Of a stretch of 64,000 nucleotides of DNA, positions 1-8,051 are shown piece by piece. Position 1 is the stretch's first letter. Each line of letters starts with the position of its first letter. The DNA lies in the NCBI RefSeq assembly GCF_012910955.1, contig NZ_WTVQ01000003.1:1-64000 (forward strand), read 5' to 3'. Position numbers and translations under genes: made by a program. Under the pieces are notes generated by a model, which saw only the letters and a program-made list of their open reading frames with translations, ran no database searches and was not told the DNA's origin. The stretch is from Aromatoleum diolicum (GTDB lineage: Bacteria; Pseudomonadota; Gammaproteobacteria; Burkholderiales; Rhodocyclaceae).

Positions 1-68
1 GACCGTGAAACAGGACCGCGCCGATGATAGTGCCCTTCGTGGGTGCGAAAGTAGGTCATCGTCAGACT
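1..68 (+). rRNA. rrf: 5S ribosomal RNA, 3' part
   Basis: The first 68 bases match the 3' half of a proteobacterial 5S rRNA, with the conserved gaccgtgaaac and ccgatgatag segments and the closing gaaagtaggtcatcg. The 5' half, and presumably the 16S and 23S genes, lie left of the window. It is followed at once by a strong terminator, so this is the end of an rRNA operon. Confidence 0.93.
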
Positions 69-77
69 ACCTATGCC

Positions 78-117
78 AAAAAAGCCGCTCTTCCTCTACA
101 GGATCAGCGGCTTTTTT
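78..117 (+). terminator. rRNA operon intrinsic terminator
   Basis: A 12-bp perfect stem (78-89 with 106-117) encloses a 16-base loop and ends in a run of six T. It lies 10 bases after the 5S rRNA. The A-run on the 5' side would let it also work on the minus strand. Confidence 0.9.
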
Positions 118-309
118 ACGTCAACTCCACACAGACACCCTCCGCCAAAACGCAAAAGGCCTTGCAATCGGCGGCAAACAACGGGACGGCCGCCCCCTCC
201 CGACAACAGCATCAACGCGCGAGAGGGGCAGGGGCAATATCAACGGCCTTTTTTACGCATGCGCGAGCCGCGTTGGTATTCGCTTTGCCGTGACTTGCTT
301 CCGGGCATG

Positions 310-324
310 GTGCAGAATCTGCAC
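310..324. promoter_or_regulatory. 15-bp perfect dyad upstream of the UbiH-family gene
   Basis: GTGCAGA and TCTGCAC flank a single central base, 21 bp before the ATG at 346. It is either a small operator or a hairpin in the leader. The rest of the gap after the rRNA terminator (118-345) shows no gene and no clear promoter match. Confidence 0.35.
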
Positions 325-345
325 TCTTTGAAACAAGCGCTGCTC

Positions 346-1509
346 ATGGATTTCGACCTGATTATCGTTGGCGGAGGCTTGGCCGGTGCAAGTGTTGCCG
401 CGGCGCTGCAAGGGAGCCGGTTCCGGGTCGCGCTGGTGGAGCCGCATCCGCCGGTTGTTGCAGATGGGTGGGATTCGCGGGTGTACGCCGTGAGTCCCTC
501 GTCGGCCGAGTTCCTCCGTGAGATTGGCATCTGGCAGCACCTGGACGCGGGGCGAATTGCGCCGGTGCAGAAGATGTCGATTCATGGCGACGCCGGCGGG
601 ACGCTGGAATTTTCGGCATACGACAGCGGCTTGCCGGAACTCGCATGGATCGTGGAGTCGGGGCGCATCCATCGTGAATTGTGGGAGACGGTTCGGCGCC
701 AGCACAACGTGACGATGCTCGGCGGTTCGGTGCCGGATTCGATGACAATCGAGCGCGATGCCGTTGCGCTGGGGTTCTCGGACCGGAAGCCTGTGTACGG
801 CCGCTTGGTCGTGGGTGCTGACGGCGTGAATTCCTGGGTACGCACACGGGCCGGAATCGACGCAGAGATCACGCCCTACGAGGAGAAGGGCGTGGTGGCG
901 AATTTCCGCTGCGAACACGATCATCGCAATCGCGCATTTCAGTGGTTCCGTCCGGACGGAATCCTCGCCTTGTTGCCGTTGCCAGGACGAATGGTTTCAA
1001 TGGTGTGGTCGTGCGCAAATGGGCATGCCGACTTGCTGCTGGCGCTGGATGCGGAGACGCTGGCTCGACGTGTCGGGGAGGCGGCTGGTGGCGTGCTTGG
1101 AGCCCTCGAGCTCGTAAGCGTTGCGCAGGCGTTCCCTCTGCGTTTCATGCGTGTGGCGTCACCCGTGAAGGCGCGGGTCGCCTTGGTGGGCGATGCAGCA
1201 CATGCTATTCATCCACTTTCTGGCCACGGGATCAATCTCGGCTTCCAGGACGCTCGTGCTTTGGCGCAGGCCTTGAAGGCGCTGCCGCCGTGGCGCGATC
1301 CGGGAGACATCGCCGTGTTGCGCGGCTATGCGCGCACGCGCGCCGAGGAACCCTTCCTGCTGCAATATACGACGCATGGTTTGAATCGCTTGTTCGGGTC
1401 AGGCAACCCGATAATGTCGGCCTTGCGCAATGCTGGTCTGAACCTGACGGACCGTTTGCCGGTCGTACGCAACGCGCTTGTGCGCTATGCAGTGAGTGGC
1501 CGATTCTGA
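346..1509 (+). CDS. UbiH/UbiF/COQ6-family FAD-dependent monooxygenase
   Basis: A 387-residue flavoprotein monooxygenase of the ubiquinone-biosynthesis hydroxylase group, which hydroxylates the aromatic ring of the quinone precursor with O2 and NAD(P)H. Seen: the N-terminal FAD dinucleotide fold (GGGLAG, residues 9-14) and the second FAD motif GDAAHAIHPLSGHGIN at about 282-297, the hallmark of this family. The start is set at the ATG directly before the flavin-binding strand; the frame stays open upstream, but that part lacks family resemblance. Whether it acts as UbiH, UbiF or a multi-site UbiM-like enzyme cannot be told. dsbC follows 16 bp downstream and is probably co-transcribed. Confidence 0.85.
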   Translation: MDFDLIIVGGGLAGASVAAALQGSRFRVALVEPHPPVVADGWDSRVYAVSPSSAEFLREIGIWQHLDAGRIAPVQKMSIHGDAGGTLEFSAYDSGLPELAWIVESGRIHRELWETVRRQHNVTMLGGSVPDSMTIERDAVALGFSDRKPVYGRLVVGADGVNSWVRTRAGIDAEITPYEEKGVVANFRCEHDHRNRAFQWFRPDGILALLPLPGRMVSMVWSCANGHADLLLALDAETLARRVGEAAGGVLGALELVSVAQAFPLRFMRVASPVKARVALVGDAAHAIHPLSGHGINLGFQDARALAQALKALPPWRDPGDIAVLRGYARTRAEEPFLLQYTTHGLNRLFGSGNPIMSALRNAGLNLTDRLPVVRNALVRYAVSGRF

Positions 1510-1525
1510 TTTTCTGGAGATACTG

Positions 1526-2248
1526 ATGTTGAAAAATGTGCTTCGGCCGCTTATGGCGGCTCTCGGTGTGATGGCGCTGGCGCATGGTGCCGTGCGGGCT
1601 GACGAGGGGGATGTAAAAAAGGCAGTCGAAAGTTTCGTCGGCTCGCCGGCGGTCGAGTCGGTCACGAAAGTCCCCTACGGCGGCCTGTACGAGGTCGTGC
1701 TGAAGAGTGGCGAATTGGTTTATACGGACGAGAAGGTCACTTTCCTGGTCGATGGGAGGGTGATTGATACGAAGACGCGGCGCGACATTACCGCGGCGCG
1801 TATGGCGCAACTGTCGGCGGTCGACTTCGGTTCGCTGCCGCTTGACCAGGCGATCAAGCAGGTACGCGGCAACGGGGCTCGTGTCGTGGTTACTTTTGAG
1901 GATCCGAACTGCTCGTACTGCAAGCGTCTGGGCAAGGAGTTATCGCAGATGAAGGACGTGACGCTGTACACCTTCCTTTATCCGATTCTCAGTCCGGACT
2001 CGACAGAGAAATCACGCAATATCTGGTGTGCCAAGGACAGGGCGAAGGCGTGGAACGACTGGATTCTCGACGCGAAGGTACCTGCCGCGGCGAAGTGCGA
2101 CAGCGCAGTGGTCGATCGCAATGTGGCACTCGGACAAAAGCTTCGCATCAACGGGACGCCGACGCTGTTCCTTGCCGACGGCCGCCGCCTGGGGGGCTAT
2201 GTCCCGGCGGCGGAACTTGAACAGGCGCTGGCGAACGTTACAAAATAA
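1526..2248 (+). CDS. dsbC: DsbC-family periplasmic disulfide isomerase
   Basis: A 240-residue secreted thiol:disulfide isomerase. A hydrophobic signal peptide (about residues 1-24, ending near AHGAVRA) is followed by an N-terminal dimerisation segment and a thioredoxin-fold domain with active site CSYC (129-132) in the context EDPNCSYC. The cis-proline motif GTPTLF lies near residue 212. Start chosen at ATG 1526, with ctggaga just upstream. In the family, DsbC homodimers reshuffle wrong disulfides in the periplasm and are kept reduced by DsbD. It lies just behind the monooxygenase gene and converges on mltA. Confidence 0.88.
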   Translation: MLKNVLRPLMAALGVMALAHGAVRADEGDVKKAVESFVGSPAVESVTKVPYGGLYEVVLKSGELVYTDEKVTFLVDGRVIDTKTRRDITAARMAQLSAVDFGSLPLDQAIKQVRGNGARVVVTFEDPNCSYCKRLGKELSQMKDVTLYTFLYPILSPDSTEKSRNIWCAKDRAKAWNDWILDAKVPAAAKCDSAVVDRNVALGQKLRINGTPTLFLADGRRLGGYVPAAELEQALANVTK

Positions 2249-2260
2249 GCAGTTCCAGGT

Positions 2261-2282
2261 ACGGAGCCGCGTATGGCTCCGT
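2261..2282. terminator. hairpin between convergent dsbC and mltA
   Basis: ACGGAGCC (2261-2268) pairs with GGCTCCGT (2275-2282) across a 6-base loop, in the 41-bp gap between two convergent genes. There is no strong T-run on either side, so it is a weak or Rho-assisted terminator at best. Confidence 0.5.
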
Positions 2283-2289
2283 GCTCCGC

Positions 2290-3543
2290 TCAGGGCTTGG
2301 GGTCGTTCGGTAGGAGCACCCAGAGCTGCCCCTGTTGGCGCATTTTCCCTGCCTGAGCGCCGGCGTCGGTGCCGAATCCCCAGAAGAAGTCGCCGCGCAC
2401 CGCGCCTTTGATGGCGCCGCCTGTATCTTGTGCGAGCATCAGTCGACGCAGCGGGCGATCGGAGTTCGGTGCCGTGGTGGCCAGGAAGACCGGCGCGCCG
2501 AGGGGGATCGTGCGCGGATCGACGGCAAGACTGCGGCCGGCGGTGAGCGGCACGCCGAGCGAACCGGTCGGACCGCCCGCTGTGGCGGGCATTTCGCGAA
2601 AGAAGACGTAGCTCGGATTGCTATGCAGGAGTTCGGACAGGCGCTGCGGATTGGCGCGGGCCCAGCCCTTGATGCCGTCCATCGAGGCTTTTTCGAGGGG
2701 CAGTTCGCCCTGGGCGACGAGCCAGCGACCAATCGACTGGTAAGGGTGCCCATTCTGGTCGGCATAGCCGATGCGCACACTGGAGCCGTCAGGCAATTCG
2801 ACCCGGCCGGAACCCTGCACTTGCAGGAAAAAGAGATCGATCGGATCTGCGGCCCACAGCAGAACAGGCGCCGGTGAGCGGTCCCGCATGCCGTCGAGTT
2901 CGGCGCGGGTCCAGTAAGGTACGACCTTGTTGCCAACGATGCGTCCGCGCAGCCGCAGGTTGCGCAGATCGGGATATACATCCCCGAAGTCGATTGTCAG
3001 CATGTCGGCAGGGACGCCGTGGATCGGCCACGCGTAGCGTTCGGAGCGAGCGCGGCCGCCCTTGATGAGGGGTTCGTAATAGCCTGTGATGAGACCCTCC
3101 GACGTGCCGTCGGGGTTGCGCACCGCCCATGGGCTGAGTCGGCTCTCAAGGAACTGGCGAATCGTCGTCTGGCCGGGTTTGTCGCCAAGGGCCTTTGCAC
3201 CATCGCACACTGCCTGCCACCGAACCTGTTTGGCGAGTGCCTTGCAGGATTCGCGCAGGGCGGGCCAGGCTTGAGTGAGGTCGTCGCCGTTCCAGCCGGG
3301 GAGTTCGGTCCAGGTGACGCGCTGCAGGGGCTCGACGGAAGCGGTGAGGTCGGGCGTCGGCGCCGCGGTCGCGGGAGTTCCCGGGCAAGCAGGGCAGGCT
3401 GGGCAGGCTTTCGCCGGTGGGCAGGGCTGGGCGCCGGCGGATGTGGCGGGGGCCGGGATCTGGCTTGCGCATCCGGCGAGCAGGCCAACAGCGAGAAGAC
3501 ACAGCAGGCGCTGCGCGGACGGTGAGTGGGCGCGCCGTTTCAT
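2290..3543 (-). CDS. mltA: membrane-bound lytic murein transglycosylase A
   Basis: A 417-residue outer-membrane lipoprotein that cleaves peptidoglycan glycan strands to 1,6-anhydromuropeptides. Seen: a lipoprotein signal with lipobox LLAGC, a low-complexity Cys/Pro/Ala-rich linker, then the MltA core with GYYEP, FLQVQGSGR and GYADQNGHPY, and the 3D-type C-terminal domain with AQDTGGAIKG. Asp at about 373 matches the catalytic Asp of E. coli MltA. Start at ATG 3543; the open frame continues far upstream, but the lipoprotein signal fixes the start. The linker has repeated CPACP units, unusual in a periplasmic lipoprotein. Confidence 0.9.
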   Translation of the reverse strand: MKRRAHSPSAQRLLCLLAVGLLAGCASQIPAPATSAGAQPCPPAKACPACPACPGTPATAAPTPDLTASVEPLQRVTWTELPGWNGDDLTQAWPALRESCKALAKQVRWQAVCDGAKALGDKPGQTTIRQFLESRLSPWAVRNPDGTSEGLITGYYEPLIKGGRARSERYAWPIHGVPADMLTIDFGDVYPDLRNLRLRGRIVGNKVVPYWTRAELDGMRDRSPAPVLLWAADPIDLFFLQVQGSGRVELPDGSSVRIGYADQNGHPYQSIGRWLVAQGELPLEKASMDGIKGWARANPQRLSELLHSNPSYVFFREMPATAGGPTGSLGVPLTAGRSLAVDPRTIPLGAPVFLATTAPNSDRPLRRLMLAQDTGGAIKGAVRGDFFWGFGTDAGAQAGKMRQQGQLWVLLPNDPKP

Positions 3544-3636
3544 GGGAGGGATCGGGTAAACTCGCAGGACGAAGGGCCCACAGTATACCGGCTCGCAAGG
3601 TTCGGCCCGTAACCGCGTTCCCCGCAGGAGAGCAGA

Positions 3637-3759
3637 ATGTGGGTCATTTTTCTGGAAGCCGGCGTCGCGCTCGCCTTGTTGCTTATCATCGTGTGGGCGA
3701 CCTGGCCGAAGCGCCGTGACGCTATAACACGAGAAGGAAACAAGAGCCGCGATGAATGA
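3637..3759 (+). CDS. putative 40-residue single-span membrane miniprotein
   Basis: ATG at 3637 opens a 40-codon frame, preceded by a good ribosome site (gcaggaga, 6-8 bases upstream). The product starts MWVIFLEAG, continues with a hydrophobic stretch to about residue 23, then turns basic and charged (WPKRRD..., C-terminal KSRDE), as expected for one transmembrane helix with a cytoplasmic tail. Its stop overlaps the start of the DUF815 ATPase by 8 bases, which suggests translational coupling. I know no family for it. It could act as a membrane partner of the ATPase or only as a leader peptide. Confidence 0.6.
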   Translation: MWVIFLEAGVALALLLIIVWATWPKRRDAITREGNKSRDE

Positions 3760-4621
3760 CTTTGTCGATCTGATGGTCCGCGCCGAACGGTTGATGGATC
3801 GATTGGAGCAGTTGTTGCCGCGCGCCGCCGAGGAGCCGGACTGGTCGTCCGCAGTGGCCTTTTTGTGGCGCCGGCGCAATGGGCGCGTGAGGTTGCAGCC
3901 GGTAGCCCGTCCGCACGCGGTCCGGCTGAAGGATCTGCGCGACGTGGACGAGCAGAAGGCGCGGATTGATCTGAATACGCGCCAGTTTCTGGCCGGGCGA
4001 CGCGCCAACAACGTGTTGCTGACAGGGGCACGCGGTACCGGCAAGTCGTCGTTGGTGAAGGCCCTGTTGAATGCGTATTCGGACAAGGGCTTGCGGCTGA
4101 TCGAGGTGGATAAGGACGATCTCATGGATCTGCCGGAAATTGTCGAACTGGTGCAGGGGCGTCCGGAGCGTTTCATCCTGTTCTGCGACGATCTGTCGTT
4201 CGAGGATGCTGAGCCGGCTTACAAGGCGCTGAAGAGCGTGCTCGACGGCTCGGTCGCGGCGGTGCCGGACAACGTGCTGATCTACGCGACTTCGAACCGC
4301 CGCCATCTGATGCCCGAGTACCATGACGAAAATCTCCAGACTCGACACGTCGACGGAGAGATCCATCCGGGTGAAGCGATTGAGGAGAAAATTTCGTTGT
4401 CGGAGCGTTTCGGGCTATGGATCTCCTTCTATCCGTTCAGTCAGGACGAGTATCTGGAAATCGTGGCCTACTGGCTCAAGAATTTCGGCGTAAGCCGCAA
4501 GGCGATCGACGAGGCGCGCCAGGAGGCGCTGCAGTGGGCGCTGATGCGTGGTTCGCGCTCCGGGCGGGTGGCGTGGCAATTCGCACGCGACTGGGCCGGG
4601 CGGGCGAGTGACGGGGCGTAG
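3752..4621 (+). CDS. DUF815-family P-loop ATPase
   Basis: A 289-residue AAA-like ATPase of the DUF815 family. Seen: Walker A GARGTGKSS at about residues 92-100, Walker B-like FILFCDDLSF near 149, and the sensor-type ATSNRRHLMPE typical of the family. It resembles ATPases that load or remodel partner proteins, but its substrate is unknown. It overlaps the small membrane ORF upstream and ends 3 bp before the Nudix-ThiE gene, so the three form one transcription unit. Confidence 0.85.
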   Translation: MNDFVDLMVRAERLMDRLEQLLPRAAEEPDWSSAVAFLWRRRNGRVRLQPVARPHAVRLKDLRDVDEQKARIDLNTRQFLAGRRANNVLLTGARGTGKSSLVKALLNAYSDKGLRLIEVDKDDLMDLPEIVELVQGRPERFILFCDDLSFEDAEPAYKALKSVLDGSVAAVPDNVLIYATSNRRHLMPEYHDENLQTRHVDGEIHPGEAIEEKISLSERFGLWISFYPFSQDEYLEIVAYWLKNFGVSRKAIDEARQEALQWALMRGSRSGRVAWQFARDWAGRASDGA

Positions 4622-4624
4622 CGG

Positions 4625-5566
4625 ATGACCAAGCGGGTGGATGTGGCGGCGGGTGTGATAACACGGACAGATGGGCGTTTCCTGCTCGGACAGCGTGCGC
4701 CGGGGACGTTTTATGCCGGTTACTGGGAGTTTCCGGGCGGGAAGGTGGAGCCGGGCGAATCGCCAGCGGATGCACTGATCAGGGAGTTGGATGAGGAACT
4801 CGGGATTCGTGTGCGCAAGGTGCGTCCGTGGCTGACGCGCGAGCATGTGTACGAACACGCCCACGTGCGGCTGCATTTCTTCGATGTCGCGGAGTGGGAG
4901 GGTGAGCTGCAGGACCACGTTCACAGTGCATTGTCATGGGAGCGAAGCGATGCGCAGGGCGTCGGGCCGATGTTGCCGGCGAACGGGCCGATCCTGAAAT
5001 CACTGCGCCTGCCGCGCTGGATGGGAATCACCCACGCTGCGGAAATCGGAGTCGCTCGGCAGTTGTCGCAAATCGACGATGCGCTGAAACAGGACTTGAA
5101 GTTGATCCAGGTGCGCGAGCCGTCGATGTCCGCGGCCGATTTGACCGCTTTCGCCGGCGAGGTGGTGCGCGTGGCGCGCCCGCACGGTGCCCTGGTGATG
5201 GTGAATGGTGATGCGGACATCGCTTGTGAGGTGGGCGCGGATGGCGTTCATCTGCCAGCCGCGCAACTCCGGACCTTGTCAGTGAGACCGGAGTGCGACT
5301 GGGTCGGGGCATCCTGTCATACGCGCGCCGAACTGGAGTGCGCCGCTGCGCGGGGCCTCGATTATGCGGTGCTGGGGGCCGTGTTTCCGACGGCGACGCA
5401 TCCGGGCCAGGCGACGTTGGGGTGGGGCGGTTTCGGCGAGTTGGTGCGCGGGCTGCCTATGCCGGTGTTTGCCTTGGGGGGGCTGGCGCGTGCCGACATG
5501 GATGACGCCCGCGATGCTGGCGCGCATGGCGTCGCAGCGATTCGCGGCAGCTGGATTCAATCCTGA
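4625..5566 (+). CDS. Nudix hydrolase fused to a ThiE-like domain (MutT family)
   Basis: A 313-residue two-domain protein. The N-terminal half (about 1-130) is a MutT-type Nudix domain with a complete Nudix box at 39-61 (G-x5-E-x7-RELDEELGI), which hydrolyses oxidised dNTPs such as 8-oxo-dGTP. The C-terminal half (about 135-313) is a thiamine-phosphate-synthase-like TIM barrel, with [27 protein letters not shown] and FALGGL. Fusions of this kind are known in Proteobacteria; the ThiE part may be a sanitising or regulatory domain, not a true ThiE. The 3' end overlaps the end of convergent yacG by 10 bp. Confidence 0.88.
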   Translation: MTKRVDVAAGVITRTDGRFLLGQRAPGTFYAGYWEFPGGKVEPGESPADALIRELDEELGIRVRKVRPWLTREHVYEHAHVRLHFFDVAEWEGELQDHVHSALSWERSDAQGVGPMLPANGPILKSLRLPRWMGITHAAEIGVARQLSQIDDALKQDLKLIQVREPSMSAADLTAFAGEVVRVARPHGALVMVNGDADIACEVGADGVHLPAAQLRTLSVRPECDWVGASCHTRAELECAAARGLDYAVLGAVFPTATHPGQATLGWGGFGELVRGLPMPVFALGGLARADMDDARDAGAHGVAAIRGSWIQS

Positions 5567-5763
5567 GTGGAACTGTCGCCCGGATGCTCGGGGTCGCCGA
5601 CTTCGCCGCCGCTGGGGGCAGGGACGCGGTAATTTTCCGATGCCCATGCCCCGAGATCGATCTGCTTGCAGCGCTCGGAACAGAAGGGGCGAAAGCGGTT
5701 TTCGGGCAACCATTGAACGCTGGCGCCACACTGGGGGCATTTGACGGTACGGACCTTGGACAT
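5557..5763 (-). CDS. yacG: DNA gyrase inhibitor YacG, zinc-binding
   Basis: A 68-residue zinc-ribbon protein with the four ligands C9, C12, C28 and C32 (CPQC...FCSERC) and the typical [14 protein letters not shown] segment. In E. coli YacG binds GyrB and blocks gyrase. The C-terminus is acidic and disordered. It lies 13 bp downstream of zapD and two genes after coaE on the minus strand, the classic coaE-zapD-yacG order. Confidence 0.92.
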   Translation of the reverse strand: MSKVRTVKCPQCGASVQWLPENRFRPFCSERCKQIDLGAWASENYRVPAPSGGEVGDPEHPGDSSTQD

Positions 5764-5776
5764 GCCTGAGGAGTCC

Positions 5777-6532
5777 TCAGAGACTGCAGAAGGTGAGTTC
5801 GAACGGTACGTCGCGTTCGGCGAGGCGCGGGCGGATGACGGTTTCCGAGAGCATGAAGCGGACATTGAGCGCGTACTTGTTGGCGCTGATCTCAGGGACC
5901 ACCGCATCGCCCGGCGCCAGACGCAGGCGCAGCATCTGGGCACTGCGGCCGGCCATCATCAATTGGTAAGTGCCGTTGCGTGCAAGTTGCGTTTCCGGGC
6001 GCCCGCTGGCGCGCAGCAGGCGCAGGACGATCGCCAGTCCCTCGCGGATCGGCAGCATTGGATGCACCCAGGCGCCGAGGTCGTGGCGGCGTTGATCGGC
6101 GTCGCGCTGTAGCCAATAGTGATAGGACGGCAGGTCGAACTGACAGACGCCGCCAGGGATCGAGGCGCGGCTGCGGATCGCCATCAGCCATTCGTTCTCG
6201 CGCAGGTACTGGCCGATCTTGCCGGCCATCGCGAGGAGGGAGGAAGACGCTTGTTCGATTTCGTACAGTGCGCCCGACAGGGCTTCTTCCGAGATTTCCG
6301 GATTATTACGGAACGAGATCAGGATCTGCCGTTGGCGTTCGAGTTCCTGTACGAGATCCACCTTGAGATCGGCACGACCCGCCACTTCGAGAATTTCGAA
6401 CAGCGTCAGGAGTGTGACATGGTGGTCCTGCGGTGCGTCGCCGCGCGAAAAGTGGGCGAGCTTCTGGTACAGATCCTCAAGGCGCAGGAGCGTGCGGATG
6501 CGCTCGTTAAGAGGATATTCGTAGCTGATCAC
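5777..6532 (-). CDS. zapD: cell division protein ZapD
   Basis: A 251-residue cytoplasmic protein of the ZapD (DUF1342) family, which binds the FtsZ C-terminal tail and bundles FtsZ filaments. Seen: the conserved start [19 protein letters not shown], the helical middle region, and [22 protein letters not shown] put the start at GTG 6532 because it gives the usual family length (about 250) and begins right before the conserved PLNERxRT motif. An in-frame ATG at 6592 would add 20 unrelated residues. Confidence 0.88.
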   Translation of the reverse strand: MISYEYPLNERIRTLLRLEDLYQKLAHFSRGDAPQDHHVTLLTLFEILEVAGRADLKVDLVQELERQRQILISFRNNPEISEEALSGALYEIEQASSSLLAMAGKIGQYLRENEWLMAIRSRASIPGGVCQFDLPSYHYWLQRDADQRRHDLGAWVHPMLPIREGLAIVLRLLRASGRPETQLARNGTYQLMMAGRSAQMLRLRLAPGDAVVPEISANKYALNVRFMLSETVIRPRLAERDVPFELTFCSL

Positions 6533-6651
6533 CGCGTCGCGCCTGAAAAAAATGGGGTCTCCGTTCGTTGCGGCGATGATAGCACAGGGCATATGTCACA
6601 GCCGGCCAGGATTGCGCCTGCGATGGGCCGGAAGGCGCGCGGGCTGGGGCT

Positions 6652-7269
6652 CTAGGCAGGCTGGCGCGCAGCGTCGAGGTATTTGTGGTGCAGACGGTCC
6701 ACCTGCGAGACGAGCACGTTGCGCTCGCCACTGTTGTCGATCACCTCGTCCGCGGCGGCGAGTCGTTGTTCGCGGCTGGCCTGGGTGGCCATGATTGCTC
6801 GAACCTGCGCTTCATCGAGCCCACTGCGCGACATGACTCGTGCGATCTGAACATCCGTCGGGCAGTCGACAACGCACAGGCTTTGGCAGCGCTCGCGGTA
6901 TTTTCCGGATTCCACAAGCAAGGGGACCACCAGTACGACGTAAGGCGTACGCGCTTCGCCTATCAGGCGCTCGCTTTCGGCACGGATTGCCGGGTGGAGG
7001 ATGGCTTCGAGTTGGCGGCGGATGGTCGGGTCGGCAAAGGCGCGGTCACGCATGGCCTTGCGATCGAGTGCGCCGTCGCTGGTGATGACGTCGTCGCCAA
7101 AGCTTTGGCGGATGGCTGCAATGGCGGGGCCGCCAGGTGCTGTGAGCGCGTGTGCGATGGCGTCGGTGTCCACCACCGCTATACCGAGTGCGGCAAAGCG
7201 GTCTGCTGCGGCGCTCTTGCCGCTGCCGATGCCGCCGGTCAGTCCGACTACGTAGGGGCGAGTTGTCAT
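6652..7269 (-). CDS. coaE: dephospho-CoA kinase
   Basis: A 205-residue P-loop kinase catalysing the last step of coenzyme A synthesis. Seen: GLTGGIGSGKS at residues 9-19, VVDTDAIAH, and the conserved VLVVPLLVESGKYRERCQSLCVVDCP region. The start ATG at 7269 overlaps the stop of the upstream SPOR gene in an ATGA junction, favouring it over the in-frame ATG at 7278. coaX lies about 2 kb away and coaD is also in the window, so much of CoA synthesis is encoded here. Confidence 0.93.
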   Translation of the reverse strand: MTTRPYVVGLTGGIGSGKSAAADRFAALGIAVVDTDAIAHALTAPGGPAIAAIRQSFGDDVITSDGALDRKAMRDRAFADPTIRRQLEAILHPAIRAESERLIGEARTPYVVLVVPLLVESGKYRERCQSLCVVDCPTDVQIARVMSRSGLDEAQVRAIMATQASREQRLAAADEVIDNSGERNVLVSQVDRLHHKYLDAARQPA

Positions 7270-8006
7270 GGCTTGCATTTGCTTACGGTGGCTCCGGACT
7301 GGCGTACAGGCCTTGATCTGGAAATGGTTTCTAGGCTTGTGGCCGGGCCGCTCACTTCGATGCGGTGCACAACGGCGCTGCGTGCGGCAATCCCGGCAGT
7401 CTGCACGCGCCTTTTTTGCAGGGTGGCGAGGTGCTGCTGCGCTTTGGCCTCGGTCTTGAACAGACCCAGGGATACGGCGAACTGGTTGGGGCCAGCGTCC
7501 TGGACAATGAAGAGATCGTTGATGCCCAGGGCGCGCAGTTCGGCGACGCGCCGCTCGGCAGCTTCCTTGCCGCCGGAGGGCGGAATGCGTACCCACCAGG
7601 CACTGGGTGTGCTGGTGGTTTTACGCTCGAAGCGCAAGTCGGTGCGGCCGGCGAAGGCCGTTTGCATCAGGTTTTCCGCCTGCGCCTCGGTCAGCCCGGC
7701 ATAGTTGACACAGGCGTCGGCGGGTGCGAGGGCCGTAGATGCGGGGGTTTCTGGTCGGTCGGCTTCCGCTTGTGCGCGCTCGTCGGCGGCCGGAATGGCT
7801 TCGGCCGGGAGGGGCGAGTTCGCCTGCGATGTGCCTGCGGCGACGGGATCCGTCGGGCGCAGCACGATGCGGCCCGGGTTGAGCTGATTGCTGAGCCGCT
7901 CCGGTTCGCCTTGTGGCGTGGAGGTGCCCAGCCAGCCCCGGGCGGAAGCCAGGGCCAGCAGGTTGAGCAGGACCAGAACGACGAACAGAACACGCATTGC
8001 AGGCAT
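7266..8006 (-). CDS. SPOR-domain membrane protein
   Basis: A 246-residue protein with an N-terminal transmembrane anchor (about residues 4-24), a Pro/Ala-rich periplasmic linker, and a C-terminal SPOR-like domain (about 165-230: WWVRIPPSGGKEAAERRVAEL, then FAVSLGLFKTEAKAQQHL). SPOR domains bind denuded peptidoglycan at division septa. It could start at 8006 or at ATG 7997 (MRVLFVV); neither has a clear ribosome site. Its stop overlaps the coaE start by 4 bases. Confidence 0.75.
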   Translation of the reverse strand: MPAMRVLFVVLVLLNLLALASARGWLGTSTPQGEPERLSNQLNPGRIVLRPTDPVAAGTSQANSPLPAEAIPAADERAQAEADRPETPASTALAPADACVNYAGLTEAQAENLMQTAFAGRTDLRFERKTTSTPSAWWVRIPPSGGKEAAERRVAELRALGINDLFIVQDAGPNQFAVSLGLFKTEAKAQQHLATLQKRRVQTAGIAARSAVVHRIEVSGPATSLETISRSRPVRQSGATVSKCKP

Positions 8007-8051
8007 GGACCGAAGCTTACCGGATTGGATGCAAATCCATCACCGTCGTGT

